DNA of 64,000 nt from JAPLMW01 sp964619675 (GCA_964619675.1 CAZUEO010000004.1:1-64000), one strand, 5' to 3'; positions 45,249-55,563 are shown, counted from the stretch's first letter. The notes: generated by a model from the sequence alone, not told the origin. Numbers and translations are program-made.

Positions 45249-48200
45249 ATGAACACGTGCAAATCTGTCAGGATGATTATCTTATCGTTTCTGGTTTTAA
45301 TTTCCTCTGCGGCTTTGGCGACGACATATTATGTCGACCCCGGCGGCAGCGATGACGCCAACGGCTTATCGTGGGCAACTGCTTTTGCTACCATCCAGAA
45401 AGGAATAAAAGAAGCCAATGATGGCAATATAAGTGATTATGCGGTTGTATATGTTAATTCCGGGACTTATTTGACGGGCCCTATTCATTTTTACGATAAT
45501 AATGTAAAAGTTATTTTTAAGGAAAATGTTGAAGTTCTCGCAAGAAGCAATTACGACCTTAATGAGCCGAATCTTTTCGCAGGTACCACGGCTTGTCTTG
45601 TTCAAGCGATAAATAAAGAGAATATCATTATTGATGGAAATAATACTGTGCTTCGTATGAGGAAGTCGGAATACACCTCAGGGGAATGGCGAATGGTTAT
45701 TAATTTGTGGAACTGCACCAACGTTAGTTTGAAGTCGCTGATATTAAAAGACAGCGGTGGTGATGGCATATACATCGGTCAATACGAAGAAGACGAAGCA
45801 ATAGCTTGTAAAGATATAAGTATCGAGAACGTAACCTGTGACAACAATTATCGGAATGGTATTAGTGTAGTAAGCGTTGACGGGTTGACTATTGAAAATT
45901 GCGTCATAAAAAATACCAATGGTGCTCCTGCCGGCCCATGGGCAGGCATTGACTTTGAACCAAATTGGGACTATGAGCTGTTGAAAAACATAAATGTAAG
46001 AAATATCCGAATGGAGGACAACAAGGGGAGTGGCGTAACGGTAACTGCATGGAGACTTGACTCGGATCCTAATGACATAAGTATAACATGCGAAAATTTA
46101 TATATAAGGGGAGGGGACAACGCAGGTATTCAGGTTGTAGGTATAGGTGACAGCAATGACCATAATGGACCTGACGGTTTGATTACATTCAGTAATGTTA
46201 CAGTAGAGGATGCGAATCGGGGAGCCTGGATATGGAAATCTTACAGCAAAGCAGGTCTTGTTTTTAATAATTGCGTATGGAAAAATTCCGCAGAATATGC
46301 AGTATTAATAGATGATCGTTGGTACATTCATCAGCCTGGAGGAGTAGATTTTAATGACTGTCAGGTATTCGAAAATGCGGACCGACCTGCTATAATCTAT
46401 AGTGGAGGTGAGGCTATATATGATATTCATGGCGATATTTATGTCCAAAATGACCTTCGCAGCACAAATTTGTATGACTGGAACGGAGCCCAACCCAATG
46501 ATGTTGATGTAGATGTCAATTCCGGCATAGCAGATTTCTGCAAGGCTTATAACAGAACACAAAACAGATGGCATGCAACTATTCAGGCGGCAATTGACGA
46601 TGCGAATAATAACGATCTAATTGAAATCCAAAAGTGCACTCACTACGAGAGCATCGATTTTGGCGGCAAGGCGATAACGTTACAAAGTACCGACCCTAAT
46701 GACTGGGATGTCGTTGCAGCCACAATCATAGACGCCAATGACTCCGGCGATGCGGTTACATTCAGTAACAGCGAAGACGCCAATTCGGTATTGAGGGGCT
46801 TTATAATTCAAGGAAGCTCTTATAATGGCATAGTTTGCAGTAATGGTGCTACACCCATAATTAAAAATTGCATTGTCAGTGGTGGTAAAGGAATAGATTG
46901 CGCTGGTAGTGGAACTGCTCCAGTCATTTCCAACAACATAGTCAAAGATTGTGATATTGGGATATGGTGCCGTATCATTGCTTCACCGGTTATAAAGAAT
47001 AATTTAATATATGATAATGGCAATGGGATACTTACATCTGCTGCTGGTGTGGTAGAAATTAAAAATAATACCATAGTAAATAGTGCCAACTGTGGCATAC
47101 AGGTTCTTGGCATAGAACCAGTTATAAGCAATTGCATTATTTGGGATTGTAATGATGATTTATACAATTGCAGCGCAACTTACAGTTGTATCGAAGATTC
47201 TTTTGATTCCAACGATCCGAATTTTGTGGGCAGCATCAATAGCAATCCATGTTTTGTAGCTGCGGATGCTAATGATTTCCATTTAATCGGCCTTTCTCCC
47301 TGCATCGATAGCGGCGACCCAAATGAAAATTGTGCTGGCCAGGTGGACATTGACGGCCAAGCCAGGCTCGTAGACGGTCGGGTTGACATGGGTGCAGACG
47401 AGAGGCAGGGATATGAAACATACGGCATGGAAATAGAATCTGTGTCCCAGGATTCCAACGGGATTACTGTCATAACAACCGGGGCAAGGTATGTTCTAAA
47501 CGGCACCGGAATTAAAATGTATCGCAGAATAGACCCCAATACCAATTCTATAAACGAAAGAGAGGTTGCTGAATTGGCTTTTGATGCCGATATCGGCTCA
47601 CTGTCCATTGAGTTTTTCGACACCCGTAGAGCTTTGGTAGATAGCGACAAGGCGACATTTGATTTTCAGTCAGATTCGCTGTTTTTTGTGACCGCCAAGG
47701 AAGATGTTAATGTTACGCATACCAATCTTATTGCAAATGCTCCGTGGAATGCACCGTTAGACCCAGACGAGAGAGACCTGGACAGGATGTGGACGGACGG
47801 TTATGGAGGCTCGCTGCTTGCAAGTATATCGCAGGCAACCGCCGGTTCTGTTATATCTGAGGACGTAGATTTTACTACGGTCAGCCTGTTGCCAGGAGAT
47901 GAAACTGCTCATATGGTTTACCCCGCCAAGCCTTTTGACTTCAATGGCCTTTACGGAACAAATGCAAGACCGTTTATGTACTATTTATTTAATACAACTG
48001 AAATGAACGATTTTGTGAATAATACAAATAATTTTAGACAAAACTTAGTGGATGATGGGTTTGGTGTAATAATGTTGTGGAACGCGGTGTATACAAATTC
48101 TCACACACCTCAACTTTTGGATTCGGATCCTGATATCCTTGGATATAACGTATCGGACCCAAACTATGTTAAGAACATTATAAATGTAGCTCATGCCAAT

Positions 48201-49325
48201 GAATTCAAGATTATCGCTTACCTTCTTGCCCCGGCCCATTCATACTGGGATTATGAAGAACAACATCAAGATATAGCTGTAACCCTGAATTGGATGAAAA
48301 ATTTCCAGGAGGAATATGGTTTTGACGGCTGGTATTTTGACAATGCCAATGTCAGCGATGATGTTATCGATGATTATGATTTCATAAGGCAGGTAAGAAC
48401 CGATATCGGAATTAATGGCATCATTTATCATCATGATTCTGTGGATGTCTGGGCTACAGGAACAATTTATGGGGGATATAGCGGTTTGAGAGCAATTATG
48501 GTAGATGCCTATGCAAACTATGCATTGACTGGAGAGACCGGAACGATAGCAGAAATCGATTACCCTAATGACCCGTACCTTAGATTTTATACTGCCGGTT
48601 ACGGTTTATCTCAAGCCTATGCTTCACATAAGAGAAAAAACAACGGTTCTATGTCTTTGTCAGAGGAAGAAAAAAACAGGATTATGGCAGAAAATTTAAA
48701 TGGTTGTGAATGTGGTGAGCGTAGTCGCGAAAATTCATGGATAAACAGCTTCAAGCCTTTTTATGACATCAGAAAGACTGAATATTTAAACGACCCCAAT
48801 CATTTTGACCCTGATGTCGATTGGCCTATTGACCCTAATAACGGCTGGTTCAGAATGCCTACAAGCATAAGTGTAACCGATATAAACAGCAACTCAACTA
48901 CAATTACCTGGACGACAAATGAAAATTCAGATAGTGAGGTAACGTATACGAGTACTGGTTATTGGTGGGCAAGTTATTATGGAGATCCAAATGCGCCGGA
49001 TGGAAGCGTGTCGGATTCTAATCTTGTTACTGAACATAGCATAACATTAACCGGTTTAGATTCAAATACTCCCTATGAATTTAAGATAAGGTCGTCAAAT
49101 GGACAATCTGTCGTGAATGAAATTATTTGGGGGTATGTCGGCAGCTTCACTACGAAGACTTGCACGGTCAATTTTGAAGACTTTGCGGCCTTTGCTAACC
49201 TCTGGCTTGAAACCGGTAATGACCTGCCCTTTGATTTCGACGATGACAATGACGTCGATGCCGCGGACCTGAAATGGTTTATTACTTACTGGCTTAGTTG
49301 CTGTCCAGCCGATTGGCCTTTTTAA
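45249..49325 (+). CDS. Second giant secreted beta-helix / TIM-barrel glycosidase-like protein with dockerin-like module
   Basis: 1358 residues. The Shine-Dalgarno TAGGAG overlaps the stop codon of the previous gene, so the two are co-translated. The signal peptide and YYVDPGGSDDANG start are almost identical to those of the upstream paralogue. Two beta-helix regions (about 25-390, 440-690) are followed by a barrel-type region found in uncharacterised glycosyl hydrolases (about 700-1205; FDGWYFDNANVSDD, IIAYLLAPAH), which differs from the upstream protein's middle. A fibronectin-III-like domain (about 1210-1290) and the dockerin-like end (FDFDDDNDVDAADL, ending CCPADWPF) complete it. Substrate unknown. 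Confidence 0.85.
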   Translation: MNTCKSVRMIILSFLVLISSAALATTYYVDPGGSDDANGLSWATAFATIQKGIKEANDGNISDYAVVYVNSGTYLTGPIHFYDNNVKVIFKENVEVLARSNYDLNEPNLFAGTTACLVQAINKENIIIDGNNTVLRMRKSEYTSGEWRMVINLWNCTNVSLKSLILKDSGGDGIYIGQYEEDEAIACKDISIENVTCDNNYRNGISVVSVDGLTIENCVIKNTNGAPAGPWAGIDFEPNWDYELLKNINVRNIRMEDNKGSGVTVTAWRLDSDPNDISITCENLYIRGGDNAGIQVVGIGDSNDHNGPDGLITFSNVTVEDANRGAWIWKSYSKAGLVFNNCVWKNSAEYAVLIDDRWYIHQPGGVDFNDCQVFENADRPAIIYSGGEAIYDIHGDIYVQNDLRSTNLYDWNGAQPNDVDVDVNSGIADFCKAYNRTQNRWHATIQAAIDDANNNDLIEIQKCTHYESIDFGGKAITLQSTDPNDWDVVAATIIDANDSGDAVTFSNSEDANSVLRGFIIQGSSYNGIVCSNGATPIIKNCIVSGGKGIDCAGSGTAPVISNNIVKDCDIGIWCRIIASPVIKNNLIYDNGNGILTSAAGVVEIKNNTIVNSANCGIQVLGIEPVISNCIIWDCNDDLYNCSATYSCIEDSFDSNDPNFVGSINSNPCFVAADANDFHLIGLSPCIDSGDPNENCAGQVDIDGQARLVDGRVDMGADERQGYETYGMEIESVSQDSNGITVITTGARYVLNGTGIKMYRRIDPNTNSINEREVAELAFDADIGSLSIEFFDTRRALVDSDKATFDFQSDSLFFVTAKEDVNVTHTNLIANAPWNAPLDPDERDLDRMWTDGYGGSLLASISQATAGSVISEDVDFTTVSLLPGDETAHMVYPAKPFDFNGLYGTNARPFMYYLFNTTEMNDFVNNTNNFRQNLVDDGFGVIMLWNAVYTNSHTPQLLDSDPDILGYNVSDPNYVKNIINVAHANEFKIIAYLLAPAHSYWDYEEQHQDIAVTLNWMKNFQEEYGFDGWYFDNANVSDDVIDDYDFIRQVRTDIGINGIIYHHDSVDVWATGTIYGGYSGLRAIMVDAYANYALTGETGTIAEIDYPNDPYLRFYTAGYGLSQAYASHKRKNNGSMSLSEEEKNRIMAENLNGCECGERSRENSWINSFKPFYDIRKTEYLNDPNHFDPDVDWPIDPNNGWFRMPTSISVTDINSNSTTITWTTNENSDSEVTYTSTGYWWASYYGDPNAPDGSVSDSNLVTEHSITLTGLDSNTPYEFKIRSSNGQSVVNEIIWGYVGSFTTKTCTVNFEDFAAFANLWLETGNDLPFDFDDDNDVDAADLKWFITYWLSCCPADWPF

Positions 49326-49391
49326 ATTTCTTGCCTGAATCGCTTTTCAATCGTAAAATAGCATCTGCCTAAGGGTTAAAAAGGTTTGCAA

Positions 49392-50381
49392 ATGCAGGTT
49401 ATAGAAACACTTGAAAAACTTGATGATAAGCTCAAAGGCTGCTGTCTGACGATAGGCAATTTTGACGGCGTTCATCTGGGCCATAGGAAAATTATTGCCG
49501 CTGCCCGGCAAATCAGTGAAAAATTCGGCAATTGTCCCGCTATCGCTATGACTTTTGACCCGCATCCGGTGGCTATTCTGCACCCGGAAAAAAGCCCTCA
49601 GGTTTTAACGCCTCTGCCGTTGAAGAAGGCCCTGCTCGAAGCAGCAGGCATTGATTATCTGATTATTCTTAAGGATAGTTACGAGCTTTTGACGCTGTCG
49701 CCGGCCGATTTCGTTGATGATTTTTTGAAGGAAACTATTGCTCCAAAGGTTGTAATTGAAGGCGACGATTTCCATTTCGGCTATGGCCGAAGCGGTAATG
49801 CCCAACTTCTCCAGCAGCTTGGAAAACGGCTCGGCTTTGAGGTTGTCATTATTGAGCCTGAGGAAATAAATCTTGATGGCAGTCCTGCGAGGATTTCAAG
49901 CACGTTAATTCGGCATTTATTGCAGGCCGGCAAGGTTGCCGTTGCTGCGAAGGCTCTTGGCAGGCCGTATCGTCTTGTGGACAGGGTTTCCAAAGGCAGG
50001 GGCATAGGCACTCATCTTGGTTTTCCGACTGCCAATATCGAGCCTCAGGGGCAGATTATTCCTGCCGAAGGCGTTTATGCTGGTTTCGTCTCTGTTGCTA
50101 ATAATATTGAAAAATTATGTGTATTAAGTCAGAAAATTCCTGCCGTTTTTAGTCTTGGCAGAGCAAAGACGTTTATTTCCGCTCATCCTTTACTGATTGA
50201 AGCTCACATACTCGATGACAAAGTTGGAGATTTGTATAATAAATATTTAGCGATGGATTTTGTTGATTTTATCCGTCATCAGCAGCGTTTTGAAACCGAA
50301 GAGGAACTGAAAAAACAGATTGCAGAAGACTGTAAGAAGGCAAAAGGTGCATTAGGAACTCACAGGAGGGATTTTCCTTGA
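49392..50381 (+). CDS. ribF: Bifunctional riboflavin kinase / FAD synthetase
   Basis: 329 residues from ATG 49392 (AAGG upstream; a TTG at 49386 is less likely). The N-terminal nucleotidyltransferase has GNFDGVHLGH and FDPHPVAIL; the C-terminal flavokinase has GIGTHLGFPTAN and PAEGVYAGFV. Makes FMN then FAD in the cytoplasm. No FMN riboswitch is seen in the 66 nt before it. The stop overlaps the next gene's TTG start. Confidence 0.95.
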   Translation: MQVIETLEKLDDKLKGCCLTIGNFDGVHLGHRKIIAAARQISEKFGNCPAIAMTFDPHPVAILHPEKSPQVLTPLPLKKALLEAAGIDYLIILKDSYELLTLSPADFVDDFLKETIAPKVVIEGDDFHFGYGRSGNAQLLQQLGKRLGFEVVIIEPEEINLDGSPARISSTLIRHLLQAGKVAVAAKALGRPYRLVDRVSKGRGIGTHLGFPTANIEPQGQIIPAEGVYAGFVSVANNIEKLCVLSQKIPAVFSLGRAKTFISAHPLLIEAHILDDKVGDLYNKYLAMDFVDFIRHQQRFETEEELKKQIAEDCKKAKGALGTHRRDFP

Positions 50382-51076
50382 GGGTAACACAAAATCATAG
50401 GAGTGACGGCTATATTTTGTTGTTGATGCTTTTGGCAGTTATATTATTAGGCATGTTTTTTTCCTATAAAGCGTGGAGAGGTCACGGAGTAAAAACCCAG
50501 ACCGGTCAGGAATTGAAAAATCCTCCCTGGCGGCAGTGGAAAAATATCCGGAAATGCCTTGCTCGCGGCGGTTTTGGAAAACCTGATTCGCAGCAGCCTC
50601 AAATTGCCGAAATCATTGGATTAAGAGAGAATCTTTTTGAAGGTCAGGATGAAAGAGGAACGATTGTATTAATGTTTTATCCCGATTATACTATTAAGGG
50701 AACTTGGCAGGGCACTTTCTTCATAGACCCCAATAGGAGCAGGGAGTTTCAACTGGCGGACTGTGAAATTAAAGGTTATTTAATACCTGATGAGACTGAT
50801 GTAGGTGTGGCCAAAAAGACTGAGCCCGGAAAAATTTACTTTCTTTCAAAGGGTTTTTTTATGCTGGTTGATTACAATAGCCAAACCCGTAAAACGAATA
50901 AGTTAACGGGTGATCTTTACGTGTCCGGCTGGCTTTTGCCCGATTTATCGATTCAGCAGGGTCAGGCGGTTATGACTTCTGATAAGGAGCATTTTAAGTT
51001 GTTTGATTTCTCAGGCAAAGCTGAAAAAATGGATATTAATTTAGAGTTGCTTTTTAAGGGATTGCAGCAAAAATAG
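50378..51076 (+). CDS. Membrane-anchored protein of unknown function
   Basis: 232 residues. The start is TTG at 50378, overlapping the ribF stop (TTGA) with GGAGG nine nt upstream. One N-terminal membrane helix (GYILLLMLLAVILLGMFF, residues 11-28) is followed by a soluble, beta-rich domain. The Gly-Tyr before the helix resembles a pseudopilin processing site of the GspK kind, but no Glu5 follows, so this is only a thought. I recognise no family in the soluble part (WKNIRKCLARGG, FYPDYTIKGTWQGTFFIDPN). It may be translated with ribF. Confidence 0.75.
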   Translation: MRVTQNHRSDGYILLLMLLAVILLGMFFSYKAWRGHGVKTQTGQELKNPPWRQWKNIRKCLARGGFGKPDSQQPQIAEIIGLRENLFEGQDERGTIVLMFYPDYTIKGTWQGTFFIDPNRSREFQLADCEIKGYLIPDETDVGVAKKTEPGKIYFLSKGFFMLVDYNSQTRKTNKLTGDLYVSGWLLPDLSIQQGQAVMTSDKEHFKLFDFSGKAEKMDINLELLFKGLQQK

Positions 51077-51155
51077 TCGGATATTTTTGATTTTTAATAT
51101 TTAATTTCGTTAAATCAGTGAAATCTGCGTAATCAGCGATTAAAAAAGGAACTAA

Positions 51156-52160
51156 ATGGCTGCAACGGATAATTTTAAAAAAGCGATTGATTTAATTAAC
51201 AGTACAAACAACTGGCTTGTAACCTCTCATACTCGCCCTGACGGCGATGCGGTGGGGTCGGTGAAAAGTTTTTGCGAGATTGCCGGGCAATTGGGCAAAA
51301 AGGCGAAGCCGCTGCTGCTGTCGCCGCCGGCGGAATGGTATAAATTCATATTCGATACGCCAGTGCCGGTGCTCGGAAATGATGTAAAACTTGAAGAACT
51401 GCAATCCGGCAAATTCGGTAAATTTGACCTTGTAGTGATTGTCGATACAAATAGCTATGTTCAGCTTGCCGAGTTCGATAAATGGCTCAAAGTTTCAAAA
51501 ATACCCGTGCTCGTTATCGACCACCACCTTACAGGAGACGGTTTAGGCACCGTTGAAGTTATTGATTCAACTGCGGCAGCGACCGGCGAAATAATCCTCG
51601 ACCTGCTCAAATTCACCGGCTGGAAAATCACACCAGCCATCGCTGAAGCACTCTATGTTGCCCTGTCAACTGATACAGGATGGTTTAGATTCGATAATAC
51701 CGATGCCAGAGTAATGCGCAACGCCTCAATACTTATCGAATTCGGAGCGAAACCTGCTGAAATTTATCGCAAGATGTATCAAAATTATTCGCCTGCCAGA
51801 CTCAAACTCCTCGGCAAAATGCTTGAAAACCTCCAGCTTTACCACGAGAATAAAATTGCCCTGATGTTTATTATGCGCAGCGACTTTGATTCAACAGGTG
51901 CTACGGGAACGGATACCGAAGATTTCGTAAACGAATCACAACGTATCAGGTCGGTGGAGGCATCGGCGTTGTTTGTGGAGCTGAAAGACGGTGGTTTCCG
52001 CTGCTCGCTGCGCAGCAATGGCAGTGTCGATGTCCGTAAAATCGCGCAAAAATTCGGCGGCGGAGGTCATAAAGTGGCCGCAGGCGTAAACCTTAAAGGC
52101 CCGCTTCAAGCGGCAAAAAAAATGATTCTCGATGAAATTGAAAAACAAATGGCTTCTTAA
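51156..52160 (+). CDS. nrnA: DHH-family phosphoesterase, NrnA-like
   Basis: 334 residues. Motifs in order: TSHTRPDGDAVGS, LVVIVDT, VIDHH (DHH motif) and DTGWFRFDN, then the DHHA1 RNA/nucleotide-binding end with KFGGGGHKVAAG. Family members degrade nanoRNA and 3'-phosphoadenosine 5'-phosphate, or cyclic dinucleotide products. AAGGA precedes the ATG. The preceding 79-nt gap contains a phrase (about 51112-51136) similar to the repeat at 52166. Confidence 0.92.
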   Translation: MAATDNFKKAIDLINSTNNWLVTSHTRPDGDAVGSVKSFCEIAGQLGKKAKPLLLSPPAEWYKFIFDTPVPVLGNDVKLEELQSGKFGKFDLVVIVDTNSYVQLAEFDKWLKVSKIPVLVIDHHLTGDGLGTVEVIDSTAAATGEIILDLLKFTGWKITPAIAEALYVALSTDTGWFRFDNTDARVMRNASILIEFGAKPAEIYRKMYQNYSPARLKLLGKMLENLQLYHENKIALMFIMRSDFDSTGATGTDTEDFVNESQRIRSVEASALFVELKDGGFRCSLRSNGSVDVRKIAQKFGGGGHKVAAGVNLKGPLQAAKKMILDEIEKQMAS

Positions 52161-52854
52161 CCACAGATTACACGGATTTTTTCAGACACGGATTAACACG
52201 GGATTTACGCGGATTTTTTCAATAACTAAAGAATGATAGGGTCATTTTAAAATCCTGCCAACCCCCCCTAAAAAGGGGTACTTTTAGGGTCAAACAGAAG
52301 AGATCTCGGGGGACCCCCCTCTAAAGCAGGGTCAAATTAAAAATTGAAGATTTTACATTGAAAATTGAAGATTTAGTCCTGCGTCATTGGGTTGCGGTTG
52401 CGCTGCTCGTTTCGTATTACGTAAGACGGTTACGTATAAATTTTAAACGCTGATTAAGCAGTATATGGTATATGGTATTTGGTATATGGCATTTAGCGGA
52501 ATATCAAAAATCAAAAATTAAAATGCAAAATTGTGGAGTTCGGCCTTTGGCCGAGACCTTGTTTTTATATTTATTCACCACAGAGCTCACGAAGGACACG
52601 AAGAAGTCCAGAGTATTTGGCATTTAGTATATGGTATTTGGTGAAAGGAACCGCCTGCGGCGGACTAAAGAAAAATGCAGTTGCCGCCGGAGGCGGGGAA
52701 GTTTTTTAGCCATAAATCACGCAGATTTAGCCTCCTTTATCATTCAATATTCATTATTTTTGCAGCGAAAAAGGCTTGCATTTTCAGGATGGTCCAGGTA
52801 TCCTCTTATAGTCAAGTTTCGTAGGAGTTTAAATAATATAATGAGGACGTGATT
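52161..52854. repeat. Non-coding stretch with dispersed short repeats
   Basis: No credible gene in 694 nt. It contains CACGGATT repeats (about 52171-52215), a CCCCCCTAAAAAGGGG hairpin (about 52264-52279), AATTGAAGATTT repeats (52340-52378), TATATGGTATTTGG-type repeats (52463-52495 and 52626-52640), a composite repeat with hairpin (52504-52558) and two short GC palindromes (CCGCCTGCGGCGG near 52651; GCCGCCGGAGGCGG near 52683). AGGA at 52844-52847 serves the next gene. Confidence 0.6.
52504..52558 (+). repeat. Composite repeat copy 1: A-rich arm plus GGAGT hairpin
   Basis: An arm of A-runs with TCAAAAATTAAAA is followed by TTGTGGAGT and a 6-bp stem TCGGCC/GGCCGA with TTT loop (52540-52554). 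Two further copies lie at 56159-56203 and 56731-56778. Confidence 0.65.
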
Positions 52855-55206
52855 GTGTTTAATGCATATCGCGAAGTATTAGTTATTGCCGGCCTTGTCT
52901 TTTGTTTATTCTCATCAGCATTTGCCTACTCCGGCGGATCAGGAACGCAGCAAGCCCCATACCAAATCGCCGATGCTAATGACCTGTTGCAATTGGCGGC
53001 AACCACATCAGATTACAACAAATGCTTTATCCTGACAGCGGATATTGATATGGAGGGGCAGGTCTTTACGACGGCAATCATTGCCGGCGATACTATTGCG
53101 GGTAATTATAGTTTCGAGGGGGCGGCCTTTACGGGGACGTTTGACGGCAACAACCATAAAATCACGAATTCTACCATCAACGGCGGAAGCAATGACTACC
53201 TCGGTTTATTTGGTTATCTTTTTGACAGTGGTTCGGTGAAAAACCTTGGCCTTGAGAACTGTTCTGTCAGCGGTGATTCTAATTCTTATTTTGTCGGCGG
53301 CCTGGTGGGACGTAACGACGGCAGTATCAGCAATTGCTATTCGACAGGTTCTGTCAGCGGTCGCTCGGTTGTCGGCGGGCTGGTGGGATACAATGAGGAT
53401 GGCAGTATAGCTAATTGTTATAGTATGGCCGAAGTCAGCAGCAATGGTGGAGCCGGCGGATTAGTGTCGTCCAATAACGGTCATATAGCAAACTGCTACA
53501 GCACGGGAGCAGTAAGTGGAAATATTTATGGTGTTGGTGGACTCGTAGGGGAAAATTCCTGGCTTGGCGACATAACAAAATGTTACAGCACCGGCGCGGT
53601 TAGCGGCGGTGGCGACATCGGTGGATTGGTTGGACGGAACGAAGAAGATGGCCTTGTAACAATCAGTTTTTGGGATGTTGAGACTTCCAGCTTAACAATA
53701 AGTGATGGAGGCAACGGCCTAAGTACCGAAGAGATGAAGCACATGACAATTTATTCTCTTAAAGACTGGGCTGGGAACGACTGGACTATCGATGATGGAA
53801 ATGAATATCCTCGTCTTGCCTGGGAAAACGCCGTGGGCCAACCAATAGCTGAACCAAATGTTCCATTAAATGGCAGCGGCACTGCCGAGTGCCCTTATGA
53901 AATTAGAAACGCCCAAGATCTGCAATTGTTGAGTTTTGCATGCGCGTTGTGGGATAAGCATTTTGTTTTAATAAATGATATAGATGTAAATAATTATAAT
54001 ATTGAGCCAATAGGTTACGACATCAGACGAGAAGAGCTGTATGGTGGTTATGTAATATATTATGGATTAGAATATCAATTCCAGGGAGTCTTAAATGGCA
54101 ATGGGCATGTTATATCAAATCTTATTATTGACGCTAATGATATGGAATATGTAGGGCTTTTTAGATATATAGGTTCGAACGCAATCATAAAAAATCTTGG
54201 AATTGAAGATGCTAACATAATCGGGGGTTCTTATGTTGGCTCTCTGGTGGGACTAAATAATGGCAGCGTAAACAACAGCTATAGCACAGGTATAGTTAAT
54301 AGTAATGGTTCTTATGTCGGTGGGTTGGTTGGCGAGAATTATGGCGGTAATATATCAGCCAGCTACAATACCACAGAGGTTAGTGGAGAACAATCTTGCT
54401 GCGGCGGTTTGGCCGGATATAACGACGGTGATATATTGAACTGCTACAATACGGGAATAGTTAATGGTTCTGATTGTGTGGGCGGACTGATTGGATGGAA
54501 TGACGATGGATGGAATGACGACCATAGAGTGGAAAACTGCTACAATGCAGGAACAGTCGGTGGAGATAATTATAGTGTCGGTGGTTTGGCAGGGAGTAAT
54601 GGCGGCTATATAATCAACTGTTACAATATCGGATCGGTTGTTGGCGGCAGTTCTGTCGGTGGTTTGGTGGGAGAAAATTATATATGGCAAGATAGTTTTG
54701 GTTTATTAACAATTTCTCCCGGCAGCATAACTAACTGTTATAGTACCGGAGATGTTGACGGTGACAGTCCTGTAGGTGGTTTGGTAGGAGATGATTCGTA
54801 CGGATCGTACGGCATTGCCGAACAGTCTTTCTGGGATGTCAATACTTCCGGCCAGACGGAAAGTGCCGGCGGAGAAGGAAAGACCACAGAGGAAATGCAA
54901 ACACTTTCAACATTTACCTCCGCAGGCTGGGATTTTTCTTATACTGACGGTGACCCTGCGGACTGGTTTATACAAATAGAAGAGTATCCGATTCTTGTCT
55001 GGCAGATATCGCCTGCGGATATCTATACCGACGGAAGAAACAACTTCAGGGATTTCGCGGTGTTTGCGCAATACTGGATGAGAGATGATTGCGCGATATA
55101 TAACTATTACTGCGACTGGGCGGATCTGAACTTTGACGGCTCTGTAGATATCGATGACCTTATCGTGCTTATGAGCTATTGGCTCCAGTCAGGGATATAT
55201 GAGTAG
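52855..55206 (+). CDS. Secreted GLUG-repeat protein with dockerin-like C-terminus
   Basis: 783 residues if started at GTG 52855, which is 7 nt after AGGA (52844-52847); GTG 52849 is the alternative. A signal peptide (to AFAYSGG) precedes a long region with about twelve GLUG-type repeats of the form GGLVGxNxGxIxNCYSTGxVxG, in two blocks separated near residue 330 by a second copy of the GSGTxxxPYxIxNAxDL start motif. The C-terminal ~65 residues (DFAVFAQYWM, DLNFDGSVDIDDL) form a dockerin-like calcium-binding pair. GLUG proteins are surface or extracellular, often adhesive or protease-associated. It stands alone in repeat-rich DNA. Confidence 0.82.
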   Translation: MFNAYREVLVIAGLVFCLFSSAFAYSGGSGTQQAPYQIADANDLLQLAATTSDYNKCFILTADIDMEGQVFTTAIIAGDTIAGNYSFEGAAFTGTFDGNNHKITNSTINGGSNDYLGLFGYLFDSGSVKNLGLENCSVSGDSNSYFVGGLVGRNDGSISNCYSTGSVSGRSVVGGLVGYNEDGSIANCYSMAEVSSNGGAGGLVSSNNGHIANCYSTGAVSGNIYGVGGLVGENSWLGDITKCYSTGAVSGGGDIGGLVGRNEEDGLVTISFWDVETSSLTISDGGNGLSTEEMKHMTIYSLKDWAGNDWTIDDGNEYPRLAWENAVGQPIAEPNVPLNGSGTAECPYEIRNAQDLQLLSFACALWDKHFVLINDIDVNNYNIEPIGYDIRREELYGGYVIYYGLEYQFQGVLNGNGHVISNLIIDANDMEYVGLFRYIGSNAIIKNLGIEDANIIGGSYVGSLVGLNNGSVNNSYSTGIVNSNGSYVGGLVGENYGGNISASYNTTEVSGEQSCCGGLAGYNDGDILNCYNTGIVNGSDCVGGLIGWNDDGWNDDHRVENCYNAGTVGGDNYSVGGLAGSNGGYIINCYNIGSVVGGSSVGGLVGENYIWQDSFGLLTISPGSITNCYSTGDVDGDSPVGGLVGDDSYGSYGIAEQSFWDVNTSGQTESAGGEGKTTEEMQTLSTFTSAGWDFSYTDGDPADWFIQIEEYPILVWQISPADIYTDGRNNFRDFAVFAQYWMRDDCAIYNYYCDWADLNFDGSVDIDDLIVLMSYWLQSGIYE

Positions 55207-55563
55207 GGCGGAGTTATCAAAATAGCTTATAATGAACCGGATTCTTTCTGGGATGCCGCAATGGTGATTTGGATTTACAAGATGATGTTATCCTTACCGT
55301 TTTTTGGGAAGGAAGACCCGCCGTGAAACGGCGGGCTAAATGTTTACAGATTACCCCTCATTTACATTCGGGGCTCCGTGGATTCGAAATTCAACACCGC
55401 CCCGATGAAGTAGTTTTAAGGAAACACCCCAGTTAGATAGCTAAAGCATCACCAAGCAGCTAACTAACGCATCTAACGGGGCAAGCGGGGTAAACCTTCT
55501 TTATTAGACTTTAATTCACACATCATTCAGCACTGCGAAGTCACCGTCCGTCTTCGCCAAGGG
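55207..55563. other. Non-coding gap after the GLUG gene
   Basis: No gene is visible in 357 nt. It holds the hairpin at 55317-55335, and a segment CCCCGATGAAG...CGGGGTAAAC (about 55412-55497) whose outer parts recur at 56656-56702 (CCCCGATGAG...CGGGGTAAAC), suggesting a short duplicated element. Confidence 0.5.
55317..55335. terminator. Perfect 8-bp GC hairpin, possible terminator
   Basis: CCCGCCGT, loop GAA, ACGGCGGG, followed by CTAAATGTTT. It lies 111 nt past the GLUG gene stop. The T-run is short, so it could instead be a repeat palindrome. Confidence 0.45.

Noticed and set aside
45060..49325. True cellulosome dockerins
   Set aside because: The motif is dockerin-like, but no cohesin or scaffoldin is seen and the Trp-Leu framed form is common in this clade outside cellulosomes.
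52631..52852. 73-aa ORF just before the GLUG gene
   Set aside because: Runs through intergenic repeats and has no recognisable start or product.
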